A stretch of 64,000 nt of DNA from Lachnospiraceae bacterium (GCA_022799355.1 JAAWOG010000009.1:24268-88267), one strand, 5' to 3'; positions 15,320 through 25,069 are shown, counted from the first letter of the stretch. Notes: a model not told the origin generated them from the sequence alone. Program-made: numbers and translations.

Positions 15320-17521
15320 TTAAAGATGCAGTACTCTTTCCTTGATTTCCTGCGTTCTTCCCTGATTCCAGTACTGGGTTCCGATATAACCGCAGGTCCT
15401 TCTTGCCACGTTCATTTTATCCTGATCCCTGTTTCCGCAGTTGGGGCATTCCCAGATCAGTTTGCCGTGCTTATCCGTGATAATCTGAATCTCTCCGGTA
15501 TAGCCGCATTTCTGACAATAATCACATTTTGTGTTCAGTTCTGCATACATGATATTTTCATAAATATACTGCATCACGGTCATCACCGCTTCCAGATTAT
15601 CCTGCATGTTGGGCACTTCCACATAACTGATCGCGCCGCCCGGGGAGAGCGCCTGAAACTGCGCCTCAAATTTCAGTTTTTCAAAAGCGTTAATCTTTTC
15701 CGTCACATGAACATGGTAGCTGTTCGTGATATAGTTTTTATCCGTCACGCCGGTAATGACGCCAAACCGCTTCTGCAGTGCCTTCGCAAATTTATAGGTA
15801 GTGGATTCCAGCGGCGTTCCATATAAACTGAAATCAATATTGGATTCCTCTTTCCACTTTTTACATGCCGCATTCAGCCGCTCCATCACCTCAAGGGCAA
15901 AAGGCGTCGCCGTCGGATCCGTGTGGGAACGTCCCGTCATATAGCGCGTACATTCGCACAGTCCGGCATAACCCAGGGAAATCGTGGAATAACCGTTATA
16001 TAACAGTTTATCGATCGTCTCTCCCTTCTTCAGCCTTGCCAGCGCCCCGTTCTGCCAGAGAATCGGCGCCACATCGGAGGGTGTCCCCTTGAGCCTTTCA
16101 TGCCGGCACATCAGAGCCTTGTGGCAGAGCGCCAGTCTCTCCTCCATGATATTCCAGAACTTTTCCTTATCGCCGCCCGATGTGCAGGCCGCATCTACCA
16201 GGTTCAGCGTAACAACGCCCTGATTGAACCTTCCGTAATATTTATGCCTGTTCGGATCATAATTTCCCGCGTTTGCCAGATTTCCGACATTCTCATCCGT
16301 AAACCTGTCCGGCGTCAGAAAGCTTCTGCAGCCCATGCAGACATACACGTCGCCCTTTAACTCCAGCATTACCTTTTCGGAAATATAATCGGGCACCATC
16401 CTCTTTGCCGTACATTTTGCGGCAAGTTTGGTCAGATACCAGTATTTACTGTTCTCATGGATATTATCCTCTTCCAGCACATAGATCAGTTTCGGGAACG
16501 CCGGCGTGATAAACACACCCTTTTCATTCTTCACACCCTTGATCCGCTGGTTCAGCATCTCCTCAATAATCGCCGCGAGGTCATCCCTTGTCTGTCCCTC
16601 CGGCACTTCGTCCAGATACATAAAGACCGTGATAAACGGCGCCTGTCCGTTAGTGGTCATCAGTGTGATCACCTGATACTGGATCATCTGCACGCCCCGG
16701 TTGATCTCCTCCTTCACGCGCATTTCCGCAATCTGGTTGATCTTCTCCTCATCCATCGGAAGATCCGCACGGTCAAATTCCAGCCTTACCTGCTTTCTGA
16801 GCTTTTCACGGCTCACCTGCACAAAAGGCGCAAGGTGGGATAACGAGATGCTCTGCCCGCCGTACTGAGAACTGGCAATCTGCGCGATCGCCTGTGTCGC
16901 TATATTACATGCCGTGGAAAAACTCTTTGGCTTGTCGATCATTGTCTCGCTGATCACCGTGCTGTTCTGCAACATATCCTCTAAATTGACAAGACAGCAG
17001 TTGTGCATATGCTGCGCAAAATAATCCGCATCATGAAAATGGATTATGCCCTTCTCATGGGCTTCCACAATATCAGCCGGCAGTAAAAACCGCTTTGTGA
17101 TATCTTTGCTGACTTCTCCCGCCATATAATCCCGCTGTACGCTGTTCACGGTGGGATTCTTATTGGAGTTTTCCTGTTTTACCTCCTCGTTGCTGCACTC
17201 TAAAAGGCTTAAGATCTGCTCGTCAGTGGAATTTGCCTTCCTGACAAGCGCCCTTCTGTAACGGTAGGTGATATAACTTCTGGCCACGGTAAACGCACGC
17301 TGGTTCATGATCTCGTTCTCCACCATATCCTGGATCTCTTCCACCGAAAGAGAACGGTTCATCTTCTCACACCGGCGGATCATGTTGTCCGCGATGACAT
17401 CGATCTGCCGATCCGTCATTTTATCGGCATCCACCACGCTGTTGTTTGCTTTTCTTACCGCTGCAATGATCTTGGAAATATCATAGGCTACTTCCTGGCC
17501 GCTTCTTTTAATAATTTTCAT
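15320..17521 (-). CDS. nrdD: anaerobic (class III) ribonucleoside-triphosphate reductase
   Basis: A 733-residue enzyme. Residues about 1-90 form an ATP-cone (IIKRSGQEVAYDISKIIAAV), the allosteric activity site. The large barrel follows, and the C-terminus has the zinc site (CDYCQKCGYTGE, CPNCG) and the glycyl-radical loop RRTCGYIG with the radical Gly at about 711. NrdD reduces ribonucleoside triphosphates to deoxyribonucleotides under anaerobiosis, with formate as typical reductant. Two NrdR-type boxes overlap its promoter, and a stable stem-loop lies in its leader. It is the first gene of the nrdD-nrdG unit. Confidence 0.97.
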   Translation of the reverse strand: MKIIKRSGQEVAYDISKIIAAVRKANNSVVDADKMTDRQIDVIADNMIRRCEKMNRSLSVEEIQDMVENEIMNQRAFTVARSYITYRYRRALVRKANSTDEQILSLLECSNEEVKQENSNKNPTVNSVQRDYMAGEVSKDITKRFLLPADIVEAHEKGIIHFHDADYFAQHMHNCCLVNLEDMLQNSTVISETMIDKPKSFSTACNIATQAIAQIASSQYGGQSISLSHLAPFVQVSREKLRKQVRLEFDRADLPMDEEKINQIAEMRVKEEINRGVQMIQYQVITLMTTNGQAPFITVFMYLDEVPEGQTRDDLAAIIEEMLNQRIKGVKNEKGVFITPAFPKLIYVLEEDNIHENSKYWYLTKLAAKCTAKRMVPDYISEKVMLELKGDVYVCMGCRSFLTPDRFTDENVGNLANAGNYDPNRHKYYGRFNQGVVTLNLVDAACTSGGDKEKFWNIMEERLALCHKALMCRHERLKGTPSDVAPILWQNGALARLKKGETIDKLLYNGYSTISLGYAGLCECTRYMTGRSHTDPTATPFALEVMERLNAACKKWKEESNIDFSLYGTPLESTTYKFAKALQKRFGVITGVTDKNYITNSYHVHVTEKINAFEKLKFEAQFQALSPGGAISYVEVPNMQDNLEAVMTVMQYIYENIMYAELNTKCDYCQKCGYTGEIQIITDKHGKLIWECPNCGNRDQDKMNVARRTCGYIGTQYWNQGRTQEIKERVLHL

Positions 17522-17599
17522 ACTCTGCTTTTATCCTTTTTCCGCCCGTTTTTTCTGAAAACTCTGCGCCGGGCTTCCCCGCAGTGTTCACCTGTTAAG

Positions 17600-17629
17600 A
17601 AACGCCCCAATCCTTATTTTGAGGCGTCT
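17600..17629 (-). promoter_or_regulatory. stem-loop in the nrdD 5' leader
   Basis: On the minus strand GACGCCTCAA and TTGGGGCGTT pair over about 10 bp (one G-U) around a short loop. The structure begins at or within a few bases of the predicted transcription start, and about 80 nt before the nrdD start codon. It may stabilise the mRNA 5' end or help regulation. Confidence 0.5.
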
Positions 17630-17671
17630 ACCATATATTGTATCACTGTTTTACACCTTGTCAAGATTTTG
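17630..17671 (-). promoter_or_regulatory. nrdD promoter with two NrdR-type boxes
   Basis: On the minus strand TTGACA (17659-17664) and TACAAT (17637-17642) are 16 bp apart, a strong promoter. Two 11-bp cores fit the NrdR-box consensus CwAwATaTwGt: CAATATATGGT (17630-17640, ten of eleven positions) and CAAAATCTTGA (17661-17671, nine of eleven). Their 31-bp spacing, three helical turns, is characteristic of NrdR operators. One box covers the -10, the other the -35. nrdR is not in the window. Confidence 0.8.
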
Positions 17672-17734
17672 TAGCCCAGAATACTTCCTTAAAATCAGAT
17701 AATAAATTTAGGACATTTGCACAAAGTCATGATA
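17672..17734. other. remaining gene-free sequence between nrdD and the kinase gene
   Basis: AT-rich, without an ORF or RNA gene that I can recognise; it separates the nrdD promoter from the terminator of the sugar operon. Confidence 0.6.
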
Positions 17735-17770
17735 AAAGCAGGTATCCCAGGTCCGGGTACCTGCTTTTTT
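17735..17770 (-). terminator. terminator of the LacI-controlled sugar operon
   Basis: On the minus strand GCAGGTACCC pairs with GGGATACCTGC (one bulge) and is followed by TTTTAT; the complementary side carries TTTTTT. It lies about 70 nt after the kinase stop codon. Confidence 0.85.
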
Positions 17771-17840
17771 CATGACGGACAATAAAAAGTTCTCAAAACG
17801 TGCTTTCTGTTATTTATTGCCGTCCGCTATTTTCCGCAGA

Positions 17841-19436
17841 TTATTTTATATGTTCCACTGCCGCCCGCTCAACCGCCAGTCCCTCGTTGTAGCGTTCCAT
17901 AAATTTCTCAAAACCTGCCACATCCGCAGCATCCGGCTCCAACACGTACGCTTCTGACTCTCCGAACACTTTCTTCTCCAGATAAGCGCCCAGGTCCTCA
18001 CCCTCTTCTTTCCGGACCATATAGGATGCAAGAAGAGCCATTCCCCATGCACCGCCCTCACCGGCCGTTTCCATAACGGATACCGGCGTATTTGTCGCTG
18101 CCGCAAGATAACTCTGTGCCACGCCTTTTGTCTTAAACAGCCCGCCGTGTCCCTGCAGTTTATCAAGAGTTACCCCTTCCTGTTTTGCCAGAATGTCAAA
18201 GCCGACCTTCAATGCGCCCATTGTCGTATAGAGGTTTGCACGCATAAAGTTTGCCAGATGAAATCTGCTGTCGGGCTTTCTCACCAGCAGAGGCCTTCCC
18301 TCGTCAAAACCGGTAATATGCTCTCCCGAATAATAATTGTAAGCCAGCACGTCTCCGCAGTCCTTATCTCCTTCTAAGGATTTGTTGAACAGTACGCCGA
18401 ACAGTTTCCCCATATCAACTTCCATACCGTAACTCTCGGCAAACTCCTTAAAGATGCCTACCCATGCGTTCAGGTCGGAGGAACAGTTATTGCAGTGCAC
18501 CATAGCCACCGCATCGCCGCCCGGTGTTGTCACGATATCAAGTTCTTCATAAGGTTTGGAAAGATCGTTCTCCAAAACTGCCATACCGAAAATAGAAGTT
18601 CCCGCGGATACATTGCCGGTACGCCTTGCCACGCTGTTCGTTGCCGCCATGCCTGTACCAGCATCGCCCTCCGGCGGACACATCGGTATTCCAGCCTGCA
18701 GCGCGCCGGTGGGATCAAGCAGCTTTGCGCCTTCTTCGGTCAGCGCACCCGCATTTTCGCCTGCCACCAGAACTTCCGGCAGAATATCCCCAAGTTTCCA
18801 GCCCAGTTCCTTCGGCTCCGTCAGCGCATCAAACTGTGCGATCATATTTTGATTAAACTGCTTCGTCGCGATGTCGATAGGGAACATACCGGAAGCCTCG
18901 CCCACGCCGAGTACCTTCCTGCCGCTTAACTTCCAGTGGATATAGCCGGCAAGCGTTGTAAAAAAGACCACATCCGACACATGCTCTTCTTTGTTTAAGA
19001 TCGCCTGATATAAATGGGCGATACTCCACCTCTGGGGAATATGGAAGCCGAACAGCTCACTCAGTTCCTCGCTTGCCTGCCCGGTAATCGTATTTCTCCA
19101 CGTCCTGAACGGCACCAGCAGGTTATCTTCTTTGTCAAACGCCATATAACCGTGCATCATACCGGAAAACCCGATTGCCGCATAGCGATTGACCGATACG
19201 CCGTATTGTTTTTTTACATCCTCCACAAGGCTCTTATAACAGTCCTGTACACCCGCCCAAACCGCATCCAGCGAGTAGGTCCAGATACCGTCCACAAGCT
19301 GATTTTCCCAGTCGTGGCCGCCCGATGCAACGGGCTGGTTTTTCTCATCCACCAGCACCGCTTTGATCCTGGTGGAACCGAACTCTATGCCCAGTACCGC
19401 CTTCCCGCTTTCGATCAGTTTTTTTACATTGCCCAT
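17841..19436 (-). CDS. FGGY-family carbohydrate kinase
   Basis: The start at 19436 ([20 protein letters not shown]) follows GGAGGGAATATCTT and gives 531 residues, the family length. The N-terminal loop [27 protein letters not shown], the central [14 protein letters not shown] and [14 protein letters not shown], and the C-terminal [10 protein letters not shown] and [14 protein letters not shown] identify an FGGY kinase of xylulokinase/ribulokinase type. It would phosphorylate the sugar delivered by the ABC importer encoded upstream. It is the last gene of the operon, 100 nt after the alpha/beta hydrolase gene. The product is not close enough to characterised kinases for me to name the sugar. 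Confidence 0.88.
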   Translation of the reverse strand: MGNVKKLIESGKAVLGIEFGSTRIKAVLVDEKNQPVASGGHDWENQLVDGIWTYSLDAVWAGVQDCYKSLVEDVKKQYGVSVNRYAAIGFSGMMHGYMAFDKEDNLLVPFRTWRNTITGQASEELSELFGFHIPQRWSIAHLYQAILNKEEHVSDVVFFTTLAGYIHWKLSGRKVLGVGEASGMFPIDIATKQFNQNMIAQFDALTEPKELGWKLGDILPEVLVAGENAGALTEEGAKLLDPTGALQAGIPMCPPEGDAGTGMAATNSVARRTGNVSAGTSIFGMAVLENDLSKPYEELDIVTTPGGDAVAMVHCNNCSSDLNAWVGIFKEFAESYGMEVDMGKLFGVLFNKSLEGDKDCGDVLAYNYYSGEHITGFDEGRPLLVRKPDSRFHLANFMRANLYTTMGALKVGFDILAKQEGVTLDKLQGHGGLFKTKGVAQSYLAAATNTPVSVMETAGEGGAWGMALLASYMVRKEEGEDLGAYLEKKVFGESEAYVLEPDAADVAGFEKFMERYNEGLAVERAAVEHIK

Positions 19437-19536
19437 AAGATATTCCCTCCATTCTCCATTCACAGTTTTTCCTGATGCATCCGCATTCAAACCGCTGAAA
19501 TTCAGCCCGGTCAAAAACTGTTTTTATCTTCTTCTA

Positions 19537-21030
19537 TCATAAATCCTGAGAGGAAATCTTACAAGCTATTTTTACCGCTTTCCTTGCCCATTCCTTCATT
19601 TTACCGGCATCCGTTTCCGTAAGCCAGCCTTCCGTAGCCTGTTTATCCGTATATTCGTCAAATTTCTCCAGATAGCCCTTGGCACTTCCGTACAGCCTCT
19701 CCGTCTTCTCTTTACCAAACCACGCCATTGTGCCGCAGATCCCTTCCGGATCTTCCGGATTGCTTGCCACATAGCCGGCAAGCGGCACATCAACATAGGG
19801 GCTCCTCAATCCGCCCTTCGCGTTTCCGTGCTCATCTCTCTCTAAATCATCCCCCCCTCTGGTGAGGGGCGCACATATCTCAGGTGCGGTCCCATCCTCC
19901 GCCCACCTGTGCAGTTTTTCCAAAAGGCCGCAGATATAATATTCCACATGCATATCGTTGATATGTTCCAACAGGTTCGGATTCAGATTCGGCGCCTTTC
20001 CGCCGGCTCTTTCAATTTCTGACAGTCCTGTCAGTATCGGACAGACGATATCCGTATGGGGTGCCCCGGGTATCTCATAATACCGGCATTTATTTTCCGC
20101 GGTATCCGAATTTTCTATCTGCATCCGCATCAGGTTCCCTTCCACAAACAGATTAAACAGATATAGGTCCGCCTCACTGGATATACAGATATAGGGCGTA
20201 CTGCTCGGATGCATATCGCGTTTTAAAAGCCTCAGATTCCCGATGGTTCCGCTCTGCCGGATACTTCTTTGCACCAGCGCCCCCACAATATTCATATATC
20301 CGTCGAAAATACTCTTTCCGTTTTCCCTTTTGGCATATCTGTCAAAATAACTGATATAGGTATTTAGATAGGCGCCGCTCTGGCTCTGCCCCGTCAAGTA
20401 TATATTATTTACTTTATAGTCCCCCAGGCAGTTTTCCTTATCCCGCCTCAGCAAAAGTCCGAGCTGACTCAGCATATCCCAGAACAGCCCTTCCTCCGTC
20501 CCCGGTATCGTTGCCGACTTACTGATCACGGGCGCCGCCACAATCTCGCCGTTTGACCAGTTTAATTCACCGTATCTGTCATAATCAAAATTTTTAAGGC
20601 TCAGCACGTTGACCGGCTTGCTCGTGATCCCCACATAAGCATGTCCGTGTTCCATACACCAGAGATAAACCCTGTGCCACAGATCCTCGATATCATATCC
20701 CTGGGTAGCATTCATGATATCCACATACACTCTGCCGGAAAACGCCTCTTTTGACGCCGGCCTTCTGACAAGTATCCTGTTTTTATAAGGAAGTTCCCGC
20801 TTTACCGCAACAGGCATATCCTTTTCATCCACATCATAGACATTGGCTGTCCCTGTCAGAAAAAATTCCTCCTCCAGATATCCGAAGCTTTCCAGGTCAA
20901 GCGGCTCCCGGCAGTATGCCATAGCACAAAACGGATGTGAATCTTCCGTCACTGCGATCGGTCCTTCCACTGCCGGTAACTTATTGATCACACTATAAAT
21001 CACAGATGCATTATCCATCCTCTTCCTCAT
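19537..21030 (-). CDS. alpha/beta hydrolase-domain protein (Abhydrolase_10 type)
   Basis: The start at 21030 (MRKRMDNASVIYS, AAAAGGG upstream) avoids overlap with the ATPase gene and gives 497 residues. Family features are RVYVDIMNATQGYD, HGHAYVGITSKP, the nucleophile elbow LTGQSQSGAYLN with Ser216, and a probable catalytic His in PGAPHTDIVCP. The domain is annotated in databases as a general alpha/beta hydrolase without established substrate; esterase or lipase-like activity is likely. There is no signal peptide, so it acts in the cytoplasm, after uptake by the importer and before or after the kinase. Removal of an ester group from a sugar is the simplest reading. Confidence 0.72.
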   Translation of the reverse strand: MRKRMDNASVIYSVINKLPAVEGPIAVTEDSHPFCAMAYCREPLDLESFGYLEEEFFLTGTANVYDVDEKDMPVAVKRELPYKNRILVRRPASKEAFSGRVYVDIMNATQGYDIEDLWHRVYLWCMEHGHAYVGITSKPVNVLSLKNFDYDRYGELNWSNGEIVAAPVISKSATIPGTEEGLFWDMLSQLGLLLRRDKENCLGDYKVNNIYLTGQSQSGAYLNTYISYFDRYAKRENGKSIFDGYMNIVGALVQRSIRQSGTIGNLRLLKRDMHPSSTPYICISSEADLYLFNLFVEGNLMRMQIENSDTAENKCRYYEIPGAPHTDIVCPILTGLSEIERAGGKAPNLNPNLLEHINDMHVEYYICGLLEKLHRWAEDGTAPEICAPLTRGGDDLERDEHGNAKGGLRSPYVDVPLAGYVASNPEDPEGICGTMAWFGKEKTERLYGSAKGYLEKFDEYTDKQATEGWLTETDAGKMKEWARKAVKIACKISSQDL

Positions 21031-21115
21031 TTCCGCGCCCTTTTCCGCGCTTTTTACTTCACATGCCGCTAATGCCCGTACCGATCCGGCGGCCTGACTT
21101 AACGGCACGGCTCCT

Positions 21116-22630
21116 TTACTTAATCGCGGCACGCATAACCGCCTCCTCTGACATCTCCTCCCGGTTAAATTCTCCGGTGATCCTGCCGCCGCTGACAACA
21201 AGCACCCTGTCGCTGATCGCAAGCAGTTCCGGCAGATCGGAAGAAACCATCACAATGGATATCCCGCTCTTCACAAGCTCGCCCATCAGGGTATAAATCT
21301 CCGCCTTCGCCCCCACATCCACGCCTTTTGTCGGCTCATCCACAAACAGGATTCTCGGAGACTTTACAAGCCATTTTGACAAAACTACTTTCTGCTGGTT
21401 TCCTCCCGAAAGCGTATTGACTATGGTGTGGATCGAAGGCGCCTTGATGCGCAGCCTGTCAAACATAGCCTGGCTGCGCCTGTTTTCTTCCTTCACATCC
21501 ACAAAAGCCCCCTTCACAGGCAGGTCCTTCAAACTTGCCAGATACATATTATCCCGAATGGACAGCATCCAGACAAAACCGTTCAGCTTTCTTTCCTCCG
21601 TCACAAACCCGAGCCCTGCTTCTATGGCATCGGAAGGATTTTTGATCGTCGTTTTTTTGCCTTCTATCGATACCTCTTTTGTCACTCCCTTATAAAGCTG
21701 GCCGAACACGGCGCCCAGAATCTCACTCCTGCCTGCTCCCACCAGTCCTCCTATGCCCAGAATCTCGCCTTTATTCAGATGAAAACTGACATCATCCACA
21801 ATATTTTTGCCTTTCATCGTAGGGTGCGGCACGCTCAGATGCTCCACCCGCAGTACTTCGCTGCCGATTGCCACCTTTGCTTTCGGATACAGGTTTTCTA
21901 TCTTTCGCCCCACCATCTCCTCTATCAGAGTCTCTTCCTCCACCTCGGCTGTTATATGACAGTTTATCGTCTGACCGTCCCGAAGCACAAGCACTCTGTC
22001 ACAGATCCTGTAAATCTCTTCCATTTTATGAGAAATATAGATACAGGAGATTCCTTTATCTCTGAGCTCCTTTAAAATGCTCATAAGCTGATCGACTTCG
22101 CTGTTTGTCAATGCGGATGTGGGCTCATCCAGCACCAGTATCTTCGGCTCTTTTATATAAGCCCTCATCAGCGCCAGCATCTGCATCTGTCCGCTGTTCA
22201 GCTTTGCCGCCTTATCCGTGGGCTTTGCATCTATCCCCACACGTTCCAGTATTTCCTTTGTGCCTGCATAAAGCTTTTTAAAATCCACAAGCTTCCCTTT
22301 GCCCGGCAGATTTCCCAGATACAGATTTTCGGCTATGCCGGAGCCCATCACCATATTGATCTCCTGATAGATCATTTCTATCCCGTATTTCTGGGCAACC
22401 GCAACGTCCGTGAGCTGAATTGCTTTTCCCTCATAAAGAATCTCTCCTTCGTACGTACCATAGGGGTAAGTTCCGCTCAATATTTTCATCAGAGTGGATT
22501 TACCGGCTCCGTTTTCCCCGCAAACCCCCAATATCTCTCCCTTTTTAAGCTGCAGCAAAACGCTGTTCAGTGCCAGAACGCCGGGAAACTTTTTCGTCAC
22601 ATTTTTCATTTCCAGTAAATATTCCGCCAT
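21116..22630 (-). CDS. sugar ABC transporter, double ATP-binding protein (RbsA/MglA/XylG type)
   Basis: A 504-residue protein with two ATPase domains. The first has GVCGENGAGKSTLMKI (Walker A), LNSGQMQML (signature) and KILVLDEPTSALT (Walker B). The second has the degenerate Walker A GLVGAGRSE usual for this class, LSGGNQQKVVLSKWL and ILFVDEPTKGVDVG. It energises uptake of a monosaccharide via the RbsC-like permease whose gene ends 14 nt upstream. Sequence class cannot separate ribose, xylose, arabinose or galactose specificity. Confidence 0.93.
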   Translation of the reverse strand: MAEYLLEMKNVTKKFPGVLALNSVLLQLKKGEILGVCGENGAGKSTLMKILSGTYPYGTYEGEILYEGKAIQLTDVAVAQKYGIEMIYQEINMVMGSGIAENLYLGNLPGKGKLVDFKKLYAGTKEILERVGIDAKPTDKAAKLNSGQMQMLALMRAYIKEPKILVLDEPTSALTNSEVDQLMSILKELRDKGISCIYISHKMEEIYRICDRVLVLRDGQTINCHITAEVEEETLIEEMVGRKIENLYPKAKVAIGSEVLRVEHLSVPHPTMKGKNIVDDVSFHLNKGEILGIGGLVGAGRSEILGAVFGQLYKGVTKEVSIEGKKTTIKNPSDAIEAGLGFVTEERKLNGFVWMLSIRDNMYLASLKDLPVKGAFVDVKEENRRSQAMFDRLRIKAPSIHTIVNTLSGGNQQKVVLSKWLVKSPRILFVDEPTKGVDVGAKAEIYTLMGELVKSGISIVMVSSDLPELLAISDRVLVVSGGRITGEFNREEMSEEAVMRAAIK

Positions 22631-22644
22631 GTTTCACCTCACTT

Positions 22645-23607
22645 CTAAGCAGCGCTGCTGAGTTTCTGCCTGTATTTGTCGATTGCCACGGAAATCAGCA
22701 GGATCACACCGAAAATAAGGTTCTGCCAGAAACTGTCCACACGGATCAAAACCAGCCCGTTGCTGATCACCGCCAGAAGCAGACAGCCCAGTATGCTCCC
22801 TACCACGGAGCCGCTTCCGCCGAACATGCTCGTCCCGCCGATAATCACCGCCGCCATAACGGTAAGTTCCGTTCCTGCCCCCGCCGTTGTCTGGGCGCTG
22901 GCAAACCGGGATGCCATCAGTATTCCTGCCAATGCGGCAAAAACAGAGACCAGAATATGTACTTCCCTACGCCGTCTTTTTACCGGTATTCCCGCCAGCC
23001 TCGCCGTCTCCGGATTGCCGCCCACCGCAAAGAGCGAACGTCCGTATTTTGTATAGGACAAGATAAGCTGGAAAATAACCGCGATCACAAGGGCAATAAT
23101 GATCGTGATATATATGCTTCCGAAAATCCTGCCCTGTCCCAATACTTTGAACCCTTCCGTGGCGCCGCTGACCGACATCCCCTTTGTCGTAATGGACACA
23201 ATACCATTCACGGCATACTGGATGCCAAGTGTTACGATCAATGCCGGAAGTTCGCAGTCCACAATAATCCACGCTTTAAAAACACCCACAAGCGCTCCCG
23301 CCAGCAGCCCGATGATAATGCAAAATACTACGGGAACACCTGCCTTCATGGCAAACATACACGCCACGCCGCCTAACGCCGTCACTGCGCCGATTGACAG
23401 ATCCAAATCCGACGCCACCAGCAAAAAGGTCAGCGCCGCCCCCACGATCAGGTAAAAACTGGTCGTCCTGAAAATATCCATCAGATTGCTGAACGAAATA
23501 AAATTAGGATTAACCAGCGTAACCACGATGCACATAATGACCAGCGGAAGCAGTGTTCCAATCTCATTTTTTGTCGCCAGCACCTGAATCCACTTTTTCT
23601 TATTCAT
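22645..23607 (-). CDS. sugar ABC transporter permease (RbsC/XylH type)
   Basis: A 320-residue protein with 8-10 hydrophobic segments. The block VASDLDLSIGAVTALGGV and the conserved AGIPVKRRRREVHILVSVFA and AVIIGGTSMFGGSGS are typical of CUT2 permeases (BPD_transp_2). It forms the membrane channel, probably as a homodimer. The start has AAGGAG at a long spacing of about 13 nt, and a terminator-like hairpin lies between it and the binding-protein gene, so expression should be lower than that of the binding protein. Confidence 0.93.
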   Translation of the reverse strand: MNKKKWIQVLATKNEIGTLLPLVIMCIVVTLVNPNFISFSNLMDIFRTTSFYLIVGAALTFLLVASDLDLSIGAVTALGGVACMFAMKAGVPVVFCIIIGLLAGALVGVFKAWIIVDCELPALIVTLGIQYAVNGIVSITTKGMSVSGATEGFKVLGQGRIFGSIYITIIIALVIAVIFQLILSYTKYGRSLFAVGGNPETARLAGIPVKRRRREVHILVSVFAALAGILMASRFASAQTTAGAGTELTVMAAVIIGGTSMFGGSGSVVGSILGCLLLAVISNGLVLIRVDSFWQNLIFGVILLISVAIDKYRQKLSSAA

Positions 23608-23693
23608 TATAATGATTATGCTCCTTTCTCAGCCTTCACACTATTTTCCTTTGTTTTAATCGGTTAATCTTTTATCACAACATCAGATTTCCC

Positions 23694-23735
23694 TTAAAAA
23701 AGATGTAACAGCCCAACGCATGGCCGGACTGTTAC
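23694..23735 (-). terminator. attenuator after the sugar-binding protein gene
   Basis: On the minus strand GTAACAGTCC pairs with GGGCTGTTAC (10-bp stem, one G-U) and is followed by ATCTTTTTT. It lies 28 nt after the binding-protein stop codon and before the permease gene. Confidence 0.8.
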
Positions 23736-23762
23736 AACGATTCCCATTCTGTGTCCTTATGT

Positions 23763-24851
23763 TTATAAAAGTCCGCGCTCTTCCAGAATTTTCAGATGGT
23801 CTTCCACGTCATCCTTTTTGATCACGATCGTACCGGAATCATTTGCAAACGCAGGAGCATTTCCTTCTTTGATGTCCTTAATATAATGTACGGATTCATA
23901 TGCCATCTTATAGAAATCCTGCGCGATCGTGCAATCCAGGGCACCGCTTGTCACATAATTCAGGATCTCCTCGGAATCATCAATACCAACCACGATCAGC
24001 TTATCGCTGAGCCCTTCGCTCTCCACATAGTTCGCAATACCCGGGCAGCCATATCCGTCCTGACTCACTACAACATTGAGATCGGGATAGCTCTTGATCA
24101 GAGCCGCCAGCTTATCGGAAGCGACAGCCGCATCAGAGTTGCATTCTTCCTGGATCAGTGTGGCATCCGGATATTCCTTTTGAATCGTCTCACAGAATGC
24201 TTTATACTGCAGATTCTGCGTCTCCGTCTCTAATGTTGTCTGAATATAGCATGCCGTTACATGGTCGAAAGAAGCGTATTTCTCTTCTTTTAAGTGCGCT
24301 AAAACAGTCTCCGCCTGGGTTACGCCCATATTTACGGGATCCGTGCCGATCCAGCAGTCCTGCAGTTCCTCCGTCGTGTAAGTATTACAGGTAACTACCG
24401 GTATTTCGGCTTCTTTTGCTTTCGTCAGAACATCCGTTGCCTGATCGCTGTCCAGAATAACCGTGATGATACCGTCCGCTTTGTTTGTCACGGCAGTATC
24501 CAGAAGATTGATAACGCCAGCCGTATCATTCGGCGTTGTCGGTGATACATATTGTCCCATCCAGCCCAGCTCAGCCAGCGCGTCCTCAAATCCCTTCTGG
24601 GCAGATCCCCAGGCTACGCCGCCTGTCACAATACTGACAAACATAATATCCTGTGATTCTGCCGACGCTTCCGCCTCTGCACCTTCGGCGCTCTCTCCGG
24701 GCGCTTCTTCCTGTACTTCCCCCGTCTCTTCCGTACTTTCCTGTGTTTCTGCCTCTTCCGCCGGCGCCTGCGGTTCTTCGGCGCCGTTACCACAGCCGGT
24801 GAGAATAAGCGCCGCTGTCAGCAATAAGCCCATTACTTTTTTTAACTTCAT
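23763..24851 (-). CDS. sugar-binding lipoprotein (Peripla_BP_4, CUT2 type)
   Basis: The start at 24851 (MKLKKVMGLLLTAALILTGC) gives 362 residues with a lipobox at Cys20. A Glu/Ala-rich linker (about 23-60) is followed by a two-lobed sugar-binding domain with IMFVSIVTGGVAWGSAQKGF, NKADGIITVILDSD, PVVTCNTYTTEEL and IVVGIDDSEEILNYV, as in RbsB/XylF-type proteins. It delivers a monosaccharide to the permease and ATPase encoded downstream. It is the first gene of the operon, with a TTGCAT/TATGTT promoter and palindromic operator. Confidence 0.92.
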   Translation of the reverse strand: MKLKKVMGLLLTAALILTGCGNGAEEPQAPAEEAETQESTEETGEVQEEAPGESAEGAEAEASAESQDIMFVSIVTGGVAWGSAQKGFEDALAELGWMGQYVSPTTPNDTAGVINLLDTAVTNKADGIITVILDSDQATDVLTKAKEAEIPVVTCNTYTTEELQDCWIGTDPVNMGVTQAETVLAHLKEEKYASFDHVTACYIQTTLETETQNLQYKAFCETIQKEYPDATLIQEECNSDAAVASDKLAALIKSYPDLNVVVSQDGYGCPGIANYVESEGLSDKLIVVGIDDSEEILNYVTSGALDCTIAQDFYKMAYESVHYIKDIKEGNAPAFANDSGTIVIKKDDVEDHLKILEERGLL

Positions 24852-24898
24852 GTTTAGACCTCCCTTTCCATCTTTACGCTTTAAGTATTTTTGTTTTT

Positions 24899-24910
24899 GG
24901 TCACGTGACC
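24899..24910. promoter_or_regulatory. perfect palindromic operator GGTCACGTGACC
   Basis: A perfect 12-bp palindrome with the central CG step preferred by LacI-family proteins. It lies just downstream of the binding-protein promoter (about +5 to +16) and in the region shared with the divergent LacI-type gene, its probable ligand. Confidence 0.7.
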
Positions 24911-24919
24911 GATAACAAA

Positions 24920-24948
24920 AACATATCATTATTTTTCTTATTATGCAA
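24920..24948 (-). promoter_or_regulatory. promoter of the sugar ABC operon
   Basis: On the minus strand TTGCAT (24943-24948) and TATGTT (24920-24925) are separated by 17 bp. The expected start site falls just before the palindrome, so bound repressor would block initiation or early elongation. Confidence 0.55.
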
Positions 24949-25069
24949 CATTATTTATATATTTCTACAATTTTAACAAAAATTATTTTCCTTTTTTGTA
25001 TGTTTTTACTTTTACCAACTTCTCTTTTTGATTATATTTTAAAATTTATTGAGCACGAGACCAATCCTT

